Positions 1-6,262 of a DNA stretch of 9,508 nt are shown one piece after another (the first letter of the stretch is position 1; each line of letters opens with the position of its first letter). The notes below the pieces were generated by a model. It saw only the letters and a list, made by a program, of their open reading frames with translations. It ran no database searches and had not been told where the DNA came from. The translations under genes were made by a program, and so were the position numbers. This DNA is from Deltaproteobacteria bacterium (lineage in GTDB: Bacteria; Desulfobacterota; Desulfuromonadia; Desulfuromonadales; BM103), in NCBI GenBank assembly GCA_024636215.1, contig JAGXHL010000078.1, forward strand, positions 1 through 9,508, given 5' to 3'.

Positions 1-140
1 CCTTTTTGCACGCGCGCTTCACGCGCGGCTGGGTCGGCCGTCGTGCCGCCTGGCTGTCGATCATCGGCTTTGCCGCCACCCTCTTCTGCTACCTCGGCGT
101 CAACCTGGTACTCTCCGGTCTGCACTCTTACGGCGGGTAA
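1..140 (+). CDS. ccsB: Cytochrome c biogenesis protein CcsB (ResC/CcsA type), C-terminal end, 5' truncated by window
   Basis: The frame starting at base 3 is open from the window edge and ends at TAA 138-140, leaving 45 residues. It reads [20 protein letters not shown] followed by [14 protein letters not shown], which I recognise as the conserved last transmembrane helix and tail of the CcsB/ResC subunit of system II cytochrome c maturation. In that family the integral membrane protein carries heme across the inner membrane and, with ResB/CcsA-type partners, attaches it to CXXCH motifs in the periplasm. The WWD heme-handling motif would lie upstream, outside the window, so the assignment rests on the tail alone. 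The 23 predicted hemes encoded downstream would be clients of this pathway. It is separated from the next gene by 439 bp, so it is probably not in the same operon. Confidence 0.82.
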   Translation, partial: FLHARFTRGWVGRRAAWLSIIGFAATLFCYLGVNLVLSGLHSYGG

Positions 141-145
141 CACGA

Positions 146-173
146 GCGAGGTGCGAGGTACGAGGTACGAGGG
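146..173. repeat. Tandem 7-bp repeat, four copies
   Basis: The units are GCGAGGT, GCGAGGT, ACGAGGT and ACGAGGG, in perfect 7-bp register, starting 5 bases after the ccsB stop codon. No coding role is visible. It looks like a microsatellite-like intergenic repeat. Confidence 0.75.
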
Positions 174-178
174 GCTCT

Positions 179-288
179 GGACGCTGATTTCCGTTGGAAG
201 GGCATGATTTAGAAGTAATGTTTAATGGTTGCTTTGATCTTAAATCAGTGTTCATCAGATTTGATCAGCGTCCTGTTAAGGGTTTTGA
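179..288. repeat. Dispersed intergenic repeat, copy A (core ATCAGATTTGATC)
   Basis: Bases 244-288 match 1905-1948 almost base for base: both carry a TTCATCAGATTTGATCAGCG string, followed by TCC and an AAGG-TTTTGA tail. The outer decamer GGACGCTGAT at 179-188 is the exact reverse complement of ATCAGCGTCC at 264-273, so the copy can also form a long-range stem. A third, inverted pair of the same core lies at 8865-8960. This is a dispersed non-coding repeat of unknown function. Confidence 0.7.
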
Positions 289-335
289 GCTAGAAAATTT
301 ATTAGCAATCAAAATTAATATTTGATATCTCTACG

Positions 336-376
336 CGGGGGCATGAACATTAAGTTCTGTCCCCCGTTTTGTTTTT
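336..376 (+). terminator. Terminator-like hairpin (or REP-like palindrome) downstream of ccsB
   Basis: CGGGGG at 336-341 pairs with CCCCCG at 361-366. After a 3x3 internal loop, GAAC at 345-348 pairs with GTTC at 354-357 around an ATTAA loop. A T-rich tract (TTTTGTTTTT, 367-376) follows at once, as in an intrinsic terminator reading left to right. The string GTTCTGTCCCCCG also resembles palindromes associated with REP-type transposases in related genomes. That second reading is from memory and unverified. Confidence 0.5.
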
Positions 377-385
377 GATTTGATG

Positions 386-401
386 AGGCCGGAAAATTGC
401 A
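386..401 (+). promoter_or_regulatory. Possible sigma-54 promoter upstream of the 11-heme cytochrome (weak)
   Basis: GG at 387-388 and GC at 399-400 have the exact 10-base spacing of sigma-54 promoters, and the -12 element TTGCA (397-401) is perfect. The -24 element AGGCCG matches TGGCAC only in its central GGC. Transcription would begin near 412, giving a leader of about 170 bases before the ATG at 580. The candidate gains weight only because two better sigma-54 sites serve the same cluster. Confidence 0.35.
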
Positions 402-442
402 TAAATGTTTGTAGACATCCGTGTGTATTTGATGCGTGTCGC

Positions 443-529
443 TATAATGCGGATTATATGACGGTTTCAGCGTTGAACATGGCTCCTCTGTCGGGGAGTT
501 CGCGGCTTTGGATTACGCCAAAGCACCGC
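443..529 (+). promoter_or_regulatory. Leader with three consecutive small hairpins before the 11-heme cytochrome
   Basis: Three inverted repeats follow one another. TATAAT/ATTATA is at 443-448 and 453-458 with a GCGG loop. CTCCTC/GGGGAG is at 483-488 and 493-498 with a TGTC loop and one wobble pair. GCGG-CTTTGG pairs with CCAAAG-CA-CCGC (502-511 with 518-529), with loop ATTACG and a two-base bulge. None matches a riboswitch class I can name; the GEMM-I signature strings are absent. No gene is visible between 141 and 579. The structure could be a cis-regulatory leader or chance. Confidence 0.35.
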
Positions 530-579
530 TATTCTCTTTGTTGCAAAATGAATCATCTGTCCGGGGGGATTGGTAAGAG

Positions 580-1614
580 ATGCGCTACGGTCTGTCCAGT
601 TTGTGCCTTGCGGTTTGCTGTGTTCTGGCTCTGCCGGTTTTTGCCGCCGGCTCCACGGACAAGGGCTTTGTTCTGTGGGCCGGTTCCGCTGCGGTCGAAA
701 GTTGCATTACGGCTCAATGCCATGCCATTCTCGGTCGAGCGAAGCATGTGCATGCGCCGGTTGCAGAGGGCGATTGCCTGGTCTGTCACCAAGCCACCGA
801 ACAGGCACATCCGGGCGATGGTTCGATGACCTTGATTGAAGCAGAGCCGGGCCTCTGTTTTCAATGCCACGAAAATCCAGCGGCCCAAATGGCCTATCCG
901 CATTCTGCCCTTGAAGAGGGTTGCAGCGGTTGCCACAGTCCGCATCAAGGTGCTCTGCCGAAATTTTTGTTGCAGTCCGGCGGCAAGCTCTGCCTGATCT
1001 GTCATGAAGAGGTGATGCAAGGGAAATATGTCCATGGGCCGGTCAGGGCGACCAACTGCCGGATGTGCCACGGCATTCATGGTGGCGAACATGAGTCAAT
1101 GCTGAACCTGCCCGGCAAGGACAACTGTCTGGCCTGCCATGCCGGGATCAAGGATATCATGGCTGACGCAGTCTCTCAGCACGAACCGGTTGTTAACGGT
1201 GTCTGCTGGGATTGCCATACGCCCCATACCTCGAACTTTAAACCGTTTCTCAGGGCGCATTACACGCAGGAATTATATGCTCCCTACGAGAGCAAAAACT
1301 TTGCCCTCTGCTTTGGCTGCCACGATGAAAATGCCTTTGTCTATGAGCGGACCAGCGAAGCGACCGCTTTTCGAAACCGTGATCAGAACCTGCATTATTT
1401 TCACGTGAACCGGCCGCAGAAGGGCCGCGTCTGCAAAAATTGTCATGGCGTTCATGGAGCCGATCAAAACAAGTTGCTGATGAGCAAGGTGCCTGGTTTC
1501 GGGGACTGGGAGCTGCCTCTGATCTGGGTCAGCGAAGGTGAGCGGGCAACCTGTTATGTCGGCTGTCACCGACCGAAGACTTATGACCGGCTGAAGAAGG
1601 TCAGGAATCCTTGA
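580..1614 (+). CDS. Exported 11-heme c-type cytochrome (doubled-CXXCH type)
   Basis: This 344-residue protein has an N-terminal export signal (hydrophobic residues about 5-22, cleavage likely near VFA-AG at 22-24) and no convincing lipobox. Nine canonical CXXCH heme sites start at Cys66, 93, 115, 138, 160, 183, 209, 244 and 285. Two spaced variants flank them: CX4CH at 42-48 and CX3CH at 325-330. Many sites are followed by H-containing strings such as SPH, GIH and TPH, giving bis-histidine ligands. The segment KYVHGPV before Cys160 recurs in the octaheme protein downstream, pointing to a shared fold. The likely role is a periplasmic or outer-membrane-associated electron carrier feeding an extracellular pathway. 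The ATG at 580 is preceded by a G-rich stretch at 561-566. A 354-bp gap follows before the next gene. I cannot name an orthologue. Confidence 0.9.
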   Translation: MRYGLSSLCLAVCCVLALPVFAAGSTDKGFVLWAGSAAVESCITAQCHAILGRAKHVHAPVAEGDCLVCHQATEQAHPGDGSMTLIEAEPGLCFQCHENPAAQMAYPHSALEEGCSGCHSPHQGALPKFLLQSGGKLCLICHEEVMQGKYVHGPVRATNCRMCHGIHGGEHESMLNLPGKDNCLACHAGIKDIMADAVSQHEPVVNGVCWDCHTPHTSNFKPFLRAHYTQELYAPYESKNFALCFGCHDENAFVYERTSEATAFRNRDQNLHYFHVNRPQKGRVCKNCHGVHGADQNKLLMSKVPGFGDWELPLIWVSEGERATCYVGCHRPKTYDRLKKVRNP

Positions 1615-1668
1615 TTGCGCTACGCGCGTTGAATTGTTGAATTGTTGAATTGTTGAATTGTTGAATTG
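1614..1668. repeat. REP-like palindromic element plus five tandem octamers TTGAATTG
   Basis: The element begins on the last base of the cytochrome stop codon. Bases 1614-1636 are identical over 23 bp to 4097-4119; both contain the near-palindrome GCGCTACGCGCG. From 1629 to 1668 the octamer TTGAATTG is repeated five times without error. The array is non-coding. The related element at 4091-4170 sits at the same place relative to the next cytochrome gene. Copy number of such an array may vary between strains. Confidence 0.8.
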
Positions 1669-1742
1669 CAAAACTCCGGTAGGTAGATGAGAGGACTCAA
1701 GTCGCAAAAAACAGCAAAGGCTTAATTGGCCGCAGATACAAT

Positions 1743-1800
1743 CTGACTCAGGGCAGATAGGTCAAAGACTAAAGACTTATGGTTAAAGTCTTTCAGTCAG
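1743..1800. other. Nested hairpin in the 1615-1968 gene-free stretch
   Basis: CTGACT at 1743-1748 pairs with AGTCAG at 1795-1800, and inside it AAAGACTT at 1771-1778 pairs with AAGTCTTT at 1786-1793 around a 7-base loop. No T-run follows, so it is not a standard terminator. I see no gene in 1615-1968, only this structure and the repeats listed separately. Confidence 0.35.
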
Positions 1801-1904
1801 AAGCAAAACATTACGGAACGGCCCATGGAACGCAGATGAACACAGAAAAAGCGGATCAAGCGAAAAGTCTTAAGGTTCTAACCCAGAAGCTTGATTTTTG
1901 GTTG

Positions 1905-1948
1905 ATCAGCGTTCATCAGATTTGATCAGCGTCCAATTAAGGTTTTGA
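1905..1948. repeat. Dispersed intergenic repeat, copy B (core ATCAGATTTGATC)
   Basis: It aligns with 244-288 over about 44 bases with only a few differences. It ends 20 bases before the ATG of the first NHL lipoprotein and contains the in-frame TTG at 1945, an argument against that TTG being the real start codon. The stretch just before it (CGCAGATGAACACAG near 1831) resembles the same repeat family. Confidence 0.7.
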
Positions 1949-1968
1949 TCTTGGACCGAAAGGCAGTG

Positions 1969-3063
1969 ATGATTAAAGGTGTTTTTTCTTATAGCGTATG
2001 GTTGCTGTTGGTGTTGCTGCTGTCAGCCTGCAGCAGCAGTGCGCCCGAGGTGAAAAGGCGTTTTTTCTTTCCGCCGGCGCCGGCGGAACCGAAGATTGAA
2101 TATGTTCAAGGTTACTTTTCCGATCATGACCTGAAGCCTGAGAAGAACAGTTTTTTTACAGAGTATGTGCTTGGGCAAACGCGACCCAATGCGATGTTCT
2201 CGGCGCCGGTGGATGTCGCTTCGGATGGCAAGGGGCGGGTGTTTGTCGCGGATTCAACGGCTCGTCAGGTTTTTATCCTGGACCTGGCGAATCACACCTA
2301 CCGGGTTTTATCTTCTGCCATAAAAAGCGGCGGTCTGCAGCGCAGCTTCGGGCTTCCGTTCAGTGTGACTGTTACCGACGATGGCAGGCTCTACATCGCT
2401 GATGTGGTTGCCAAGAGCGTGGACGTTTTCGATGAACAGGAGAAATATCTCTTTTCGATCGGTGACTCCGAGCTGGTCCGGCCGACTGCGGTTGCGGTCG
2501 ATACGCAGCATAAAGTGATCTATGTTCTCGATACGGCAATGCACAGACTGATGTTGTTCGATCTGCAGGGAGAGCGGCTTGGGACTCTGGGAGAGCGGGG
2601 GAATGAACCCGGTCAGTTCAATTATCCAACCGATGTTGATGTCGATGACCAGGGTCATATCTATGTGCTTGATTCCCTTAATGCCCGTGTCCAGGTTTTT
2701 GATGAGACCGGAGCCTTTTTGAGGATGTTTGGCGAACGTGGTACGGCTGAAGGCTCGTTTGAAATCCCCAAGAACCTGGCTGTTTCAAACACCGGTCAGG
2801 TTTATGTGACCGATGCCCTGGCACACAAGCTGGTTATTTTCAGTACAGAGGGAGAATTGCTGCTGCGCATCGGCGGCAAATCCGTCGTAAAAAAAGGGAT
2901 CTCGCCGGGGGGCTTCTATCTGCCTCGAGGCGTCGATATCGATCCTGCCGGCGGCCTCTGGGTGGCCGACAGTCTGAATCGGATCGTGCACCGCTTCCAA
3001 TTCCTCACGCCGCAGTATTTGAGTGAAAACCCGATTTCCGAAAGTGTTTTGCAAACTCAATAG
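1969..3063 (+). CDS. NHL-repeat six-bladed beta-propeller lipoprotein (first copy)
   Basis: The protein is 364 residues from the ATG at 1969. I prefer this start to the in-frame TTG at 1945 because GAAAGG lies five bases upstream and the TTG falls inside a dispersed repeat. A short hydrophobic segment ends in lipobox LSAC, with lipidated Cys21. There is no Asp after the Cys, so by the Lol rule it would go to the outer membrane. A linker with PPAPAEPKIEY precedes six NHL-type blades at roughly 79-105, 128-156, 171-198, 218-246, 266-292 and 318-345; typical strings are VDVASDGKGRVFVAD and VDVDDQGHIYVLD. The tail has LTPQYL, shared with the second propeller at 4212. NHL lipoproteins are common beside multiheme cytochrome genes in Geobacter relatives. 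Their exact role is not settled; scaffold or assembly is an inference. The gene lies 28 bases before the octaheme gene, so the two are probably cotranscribed. Confidence 0.88.
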   Translation: MIKGVFSYSVWLLLVLLLSACSSSAPEVKRRFFFPPAPAEPKIEYVQGYFSDHDLKPEKNSFFTEYVLGQTRPNAMFSAPVDVASDGKGRVFVADSTARQVFILDLANHTYRVLSSAIKSGGLQRSFGLPFSVTVTDDGRLYIADVVAKSVDVFDEQEKYLFSIGDSELVRPTAVAVDTQHKVIYVLDTAMHRLMLFDLQGERLGTLGERGNEPGQFNYPTDVDVDDQGHIYVLDSLNARVQVFDETGAFLRMFGERGTAEGSFEIPKNLAVSNTGQVYVTDALAHKLVIFSTEGELLLRIGGKSVVKKGISPGGFYLPRGVDIDPAGGLWVADSLNRIVHRFQFLTPQYLSENPISESVLQTQ

Positions 3064-3091
3064 ACAGTCGAAGTGTCTGGAGTCAAAAAGG

Positions 3092-4087
3092 ATGCAGTCA
3101 ATAAAACACCTGTACAAAGCGGGGTTGACGGGTTTGCTGGTGCTGTTCTTGTGCGGCAATGCCTATGCGCTGCAGCTCATCTACCCGCTCGATGGAACTT
3201 ATGTGACCACATCGAAATACCTGATCGTCAAGGGCGGCACCGACCCTTTGCTCAGCGGTTTGACAATCGAGATCAATGGCGTTAAAAGCGACCTCATCAA
3301 TATCTCGCTGGAAACTTACCGCGCCGCATTCGGCGACATGCTGGTTGTCGAGCCGAGCTTCGATCCGGGTAAAAACCGGATTATCGTCGAAGGTTATCTA
3401 GGCGATGCGAAAATGGATACCGTCACAGCCACGATTTACTATCATGATCGCTTCGACCGGGCGCCGCCAACCGATTTTTCCCAGGAGGTTTTTCATTACG
3501 CAAAGCGGGAAGAAGCTTGTGCGGGTTGCCATAACATGACGCCATCAGCCGCCGAACTGGCAAACCCCGACCCCGGAAAGAATCCCTGTGGCTCCTGTCA
3601 TGCGCGCATGCTCGACAAGGCGCACGTGCATGGGCCGGCCGGGGTCTACGAGTGCACCTACTGTCATGCGATTGACAGCCTGCCCACCAAGTACCAGGCG
3701 CGCCCCGGGGATGCCGCTCTGTGCATGGAGTGTCATGAGGACAAGCTGGAAGAATATCGCAAATCCAAGTTTGTCCACGGGCCGGTCGAAGCGGGGCTCT
3801 GCATGGTCTGTCATGATCCCCACGCCAGCGAGCAGCGGGCCCAGCTGGTAATGCCGGCTTATGAGCTGTGCGCCTCCTGTCATGCACAGGTTGCCAAACT
3901 ACCGCATGTGGCTCGTGGTTCGGGCGGCAAGCCGCATCCCTTAAAGGGTGTGGTCAACCCTGCCGGGATCGGCGAGGAATTAAGCTGCGCCAGCTGTCAT
4001 GATCCGCATGCGGCGGCATCCAGTGCGATGTTCCGCTGGGGGATCGAATCACGCATGAGCCTGTGCGGTAAGTGCCATAAAAAATAA
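3092..4087 (+). CDS. Exported octaheme c-type cytochrome with N-terminal Ig-like domain
   Basis: This 331-residue protein starts at ATG 3092, with a GGAG ribosome site at 3079-3082. In-frame codons further upstream (GTG 3023) overlap the previous gene and would bury the signal peptide. The signal peptide ends at GNAYA-LQ (about residue 26). Residues about 28-118 look like a beta-sandwich of the Ig/glucodextranase-B kind (LIYPLDGTYVTTSKYLIVKG ... NRIIVEGY). Eight CXXCH sites follow, starting at Cys143, 166, 188, 211, 237, 260, 299 and 325. The mature part has nine histidines outside these motifs, enough for bis-His ligation of all eight hemes. The VHGP-x(4-6)-CxxCH repeat is shared with the 11-heme protein. 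It is likely a periplasmic electron carrier whose Ig domain docks to a partner; the docking is inference. Confidence 0.9.
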   Translation: MQSIKHLYKAGLTGLLVLFLCGNAYALQLIYPLDGTYVTTSKYLIVKGGTDPLLSGLTIEINGVKSDLINISLETYRAAFGDMLVVEPSFDPGKNRIIVEGYLGDAKMDTVTATIYYHDRFDRAPPTDFSQEVFHYAKREEACAGCHNMTPSAAELANPDPGKNPCGSCHARMLDKAHVHGPAGVYECTYCHAIDSLPTKYQARPGDAALCMECHEDKLEEYRKSKFVHGPVEAGLCMVCHDPHASEQRAQLVMPAYELCASCHAQVAKLPHVARGSGGKPHPLKGVVNPAGIGEELSCASCHDPHAAASSAMFRWGIESRMSLCGKCHKK

Positions 4088-4090
4088 GGC

Positions 4091-4170
4091 TGTTGAATTG
4101 CGCTACGCGCGTTGAATTGCTTTAAACGATTCAACAGTTCAACGCGCGTAGCGCAATCAATAATTCAACA
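4091..4170. repeat. Large inverted repeat (REP-like) after the octaheme gene
   Basis: ATTGCGCTACGCGCGTTGAA at 4097-4116 is the perfect reverse complement of 4138-4157, a 20-bp stem with a 21-base loop. The outer hexamers TGTTGA (4091-4096) and TCAACA (4165-4170) extend it after a 7-base asymmetric bulge. The left arm plus three bases is identical to 1614-1636. It sits 4 bases after the octaheme stop codon and about 40 bases before the next gene. No T-run follows, so it may be an mRNA-stabilising or transcript-dividing structure rather than a terminator. Confidence 0.8.
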
Positions 4171-4211
4171 GGCGTCAGCCTATCTATCCAACAAAAACAG
4201 AGGTAACGACA

Positions 4212-5300
4212 ATGAACAAACCTTACAGAATCACATCCCTGCTGGCCCTGCTGGCGGTTACCATCCTTGCCGGCTGCGCTAAACCGCAGCCGCCTCGGGA
4301 AAAGGTCTACTGGCCGCCGCCGCCCAACGAGCCGAAGATGGAGTGGATTATTACTTACTCTTCGGAGGATGACTTCGAAAAGAGTGACAAGCAGATCGCC
4401 GCCGAGAAATTTTTGGGTAAAACAAAGTTCAACTTTTTTCTCAAGCCCGGTGGTGTGGCGTCTCGAGGCGACGGCGTCGTTTATGTCGCAGATCTCGATG
4501 CCAGTGAAATCCGCGTCATCGACTTCAACAACAAAACATCGACCACCTACTCCGAAAAGACGCCAGTCGCTCTGCCGGTCGGCATGACCATGGACAGCAA
4601 GGGGTCGCTGTTTGTCGCTGATGCACGGCGTAAACACGTCGTACAATTAAACCCCCAGCGCAAAGTGGTGCGGGGCTTCGGAGTCGGTGATCTGGAAAGA
4701 CCGACCTTCGTGGCTCTAGACGAAAAGCTGGGTCGTCTTTACGTGTCCGATGTGCTCAGGAACGAGGTGCTGGCTTTTGACCTGGCTACCGGGGAGAAGC
4801 TGTTTGCTTTTGGCGGCCAGGGCAGCGCAATCGGGCAGTTATATGTGCCGCAAGGAATCGCCGTAGACGATCAGGGCCGCATCTTTGTCGCCGAACAGCT
4901 CAATGCCCGCATCCAGGTCTTCGATAGTGAAGGCAAGCACCTCTACATGTTCGGTCAGCGCGGCGACAAGACTTTCAACTTCGAGGGCCCGCGCGGGCTG
5001 GCCTTCGACAGCAAAGGCAATCTGTTCGTTGCCGAGGCGCGCAAGTCGGCGTTGCTGGTTTTTCAACCGGATGGCACGCCCCTGACCTCCCTGGGTGGCA
5101 GTTCCAGTTCCCACCCCCTTGGCTTCACCATGCCGACTTCGGTCTATATCGACCGCAATGATCGTATTTATATCAGTGACGGTTTGAACCGACGCATTAC
5201 TATCTGGCAAATCTTGACTCCGGACTACCTGGCTGCGCACCCCCTGGACAGAGATGCCTTGCGCAAGATCGAGGACAAGGTCCTTCAGCTGAAGAAATAA
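4212..5300 (+). CDS. NHL-repeat six-bladed beta-propeller lipoprotein (second copy)
   Basis: This 362-residue protein starts at ATG 4212, with AGAGG at 4199-4203 as ribosome site. The signal peptide ends in lipobox LAGC (lipid on Cys22), again without Asp at +2, so outer-membrane anchoring is expected. Its order matches the first propeller: a proline-rich linker WPPPPNEPKMEW (34-45), then blades at roughly 80-105, 120-147, 163-190, 212-238, 259-285 and 307-333, then a tail with LTPDYLAAHP. Conserved strings include GIAVDDQGRIFVAEQLNARI and NLFVAEARKSALLVF. It is a divergent paralogue of 1969-3063. Context suggests an outer-membrane-attached accessory protein of the cytochrome system. No enzymatic residues can be pointed to. 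A 224-bp gap containing a sigma-54 promoter follows. Confidence 0.88.
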   Translation: MNKPYRITSLLALLAVTILAGCAKPQPPREKVYWPPPPNEPKMEWIITYSSEDDFEKSDKQIAAEKFLGKTKFNFFLKPGGVASRGDGVVYVADLDASEIRVIDFNNKTSTTYSEKTPVALPVGMTMDSKGSLFVADARRKHVVQLNPQRKVVRGFGVGDLERPTFVALDEKLGRLYVSDVLRNEVLAFDLATGEKLFAFGGQGSAIGQLYVPQGIAVDDQGRIFVAEQLNARIQVFDSEGKHLYMFGQRGDKTFNFEGPRGLAFDSKGNLFVAEARKSALLVFQPDGTPLTSLGGSSSSHPLGFTMPTSVYIDRNDRIYISDGLNRRITIWQILTPDYLAAHPLDRDALRKIEDKVLQLKK

Positions 5301-5401
5301 CGCAAGGTTGAATGCCGTTATTTGACAACGTCATATGGCCGCGCTTCGGTCGTTTGCCAAGGCTGGCGGGCAAGACTCTGCGGACCGATGCGGGCGGCGA
5401 C

Positions 5402-5445
5402 TGTGCTTTTGCACACTGATCAAAGTTGGCACATAATGTGCTTTT
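5402..5445 (+). promoter_or_regulatory. Sigma-54 promoter of the tetraheme gene with overlapping palindromes
   Basis: TGGCAC (5427-5432), five bases, then GTGCT (5438-5442) gives a perfect -24 element, the exact GG-N10-GC spacing and one mismatch in the -12 element. Transcription would start near 5453, about 70 bases before the ATG. The promoter contains GCACAT-A-ATGTGC (5429-5441), and TGTGC-TTTT-GCACA lies just upstream (5402-5415). The 9-mer TGTGCTTTT occurs at 5402 and again at 5437. These could be regulator sites. The activator is unknown. Confidence 0.72.
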
Positions 5446-5524
5446 ATTATTAGCGTAATTTGATATTGAAGCGGTAACCAGTGTGGTGCCGTAAGAAAAA
5501 CATTATGTATCTGGAGGTAGGAAA

Positions 5525-6241
5525 ATGAAGAAAGTCGTCGTCCTTGTGGCCATCGCAGCGCTGCTGGCCGCCCCCGCGTTTGCCGGGATCCGCAATTCGA
5601 AGCATGACCTGTCGTCGTCGAGCGGCATGAGCATCAGGTCCAGCGACACCAATGAGCTGTGCGTCTTCTGCCACACCCCGCACGCTGGTTCAACAGCTAC
5701 CAGCGCACCGCTCTGGAACCGTTCCCTGGGCAGCCTGACCTTCGCCGCAACAGACCTCTACAACAGTTCAACACTCCAAAGCACCTCAAAGCCAACCAGT
5801 GTTTATCAAGCTGTCAATGAGTCCGATGCCAAGCTCTGTCTCTCCTGCCACGATGGTGGCTCATTGGCCGACGGTCTGCTGAATCCACCTGCCAGCAACA
5901 ATAACGTACAGCCTAATTTTGCCTCAGGTAAAGACAAGATTACCGGTGAGTCTGACCTGCTTGAAAATACGGAAACCGTGACAGATGGCCTGAAGAATGA
6001 TCATCCGATCGGCATACCCTACACGACTGATGTAGCTTCTAATGATGGTGAGTTGTATGACCCGGCCTCCACATCGGCCATCGGCCCAGGCGCGACCTTG
6101 CCTCTGTATACGACACTCAACGGGACGGACGTCATGTGGTGTTCCACCTGTCACGATGTGCACAACCCGGACAATGGTACCCCGTTCCTGAACATGACCA
6201 ATTCCGGTTCGGCCATGTGCCTGACCTGCCACAAAAAATAG
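5525..6241 (+). CDS. OmcE-like tetraheme c-type cytochrome, probable surface or filament cytochrome
   Basis: This 238-residue protein has a clear Sec signal peptide (KKVVVLVAIAALLAAPAFA, cleavage before Gly21) and an excellent ribosome site GGAGG (5513-5517), 7 bases before the ATG. Four CXXCH sites start at Cys46, 105, 206 and 232. Besides the four heme-site histidines there are exactly four others: His27 (SKHDLS), His53 (TPH), His160 (NDHPIG) and His213 (DVHN). That is one distal ligand per heme, as expected for all bis-His ligation. Length, early KHDLS, CVFCHTPH, APLWNR, LCLSCHDG, DHPI, CSTCHDVHN and the C-terminal CLTCHKK recall OmcE, the tetraheme cytochrome that polymerises into extracellular nanowires in Geobacter sulfurreducens. 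Similarity is judged from memory, not by alignment. It has its own sigma-54 promoter and terminator, so it may be expressed at high level as a single-gene unit. Confidence 0.87.
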   Translation: MKKVVVLVAIAALLAAPAFAGIRNSKHDLSSSSGMSIRSSDTNELCVFCHTPHAGSTATSAPLWNRSLGSLTFAATDLYNSSTLQSTSKPTSVYQAVNESDAKLCLSCHDGGSLADGLLNPPASNNNVQPNFASGKDKITGESDLLENTETVTDGLKNDHPIGIPYTTDVASNDGELYDPASTSAIGPGATLPLYTTLNGTDVMWCSTCHDVHNPDNGTPFLNMTNSGSAMCLTCHKK

Positions 6242-6262
6242 ACTGATCGGTTTTTTGCGACC

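Noticed and set aside
443..448. TATAAT as a sigma-70 -10 box for the 11-heme gene
   Set aside because: No -35 element at 16-18 bases upstream and no extended -10 TG; the hexamer is better explained as one arm of a small palindrome, although a weak promoter is not excluded.
380..829. 149-codon plus-strand open frame overlapping the 11-heme gene start
   Set aside because: It runs in another frame through the cytochrome signal peptide and first heme sites and shows no family features.
553..1092. 179-codon minus-strand open frame over the start of the 11-heme gene
   Set aside because: It is antisense to densely conserved heme motifs and has no ribosome site or domain of its own.
1629..1668. CRISPR array
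   Set aside because: The octamers are contiguous with no spacers; this is a simple tandem repeat.
1673..1686. String ACTCCGGTAGGTAG resembling the 3' part of a GEMM-I cyclic-dinucleotide riboswitch
   Set aside because: The rest of the motif (GCACAGGGCAAACC-like, tetraloop receptor, ACGCAAAGCC) is missing; the upstream bases are the octamer array.
1945..1968. TTG 1945 as start of the first propeller
   Set aside because: It lies within a dispersed repeat copy, and the ATG at 1969 has a better ribosome site and a standard lipoprotein signal length.
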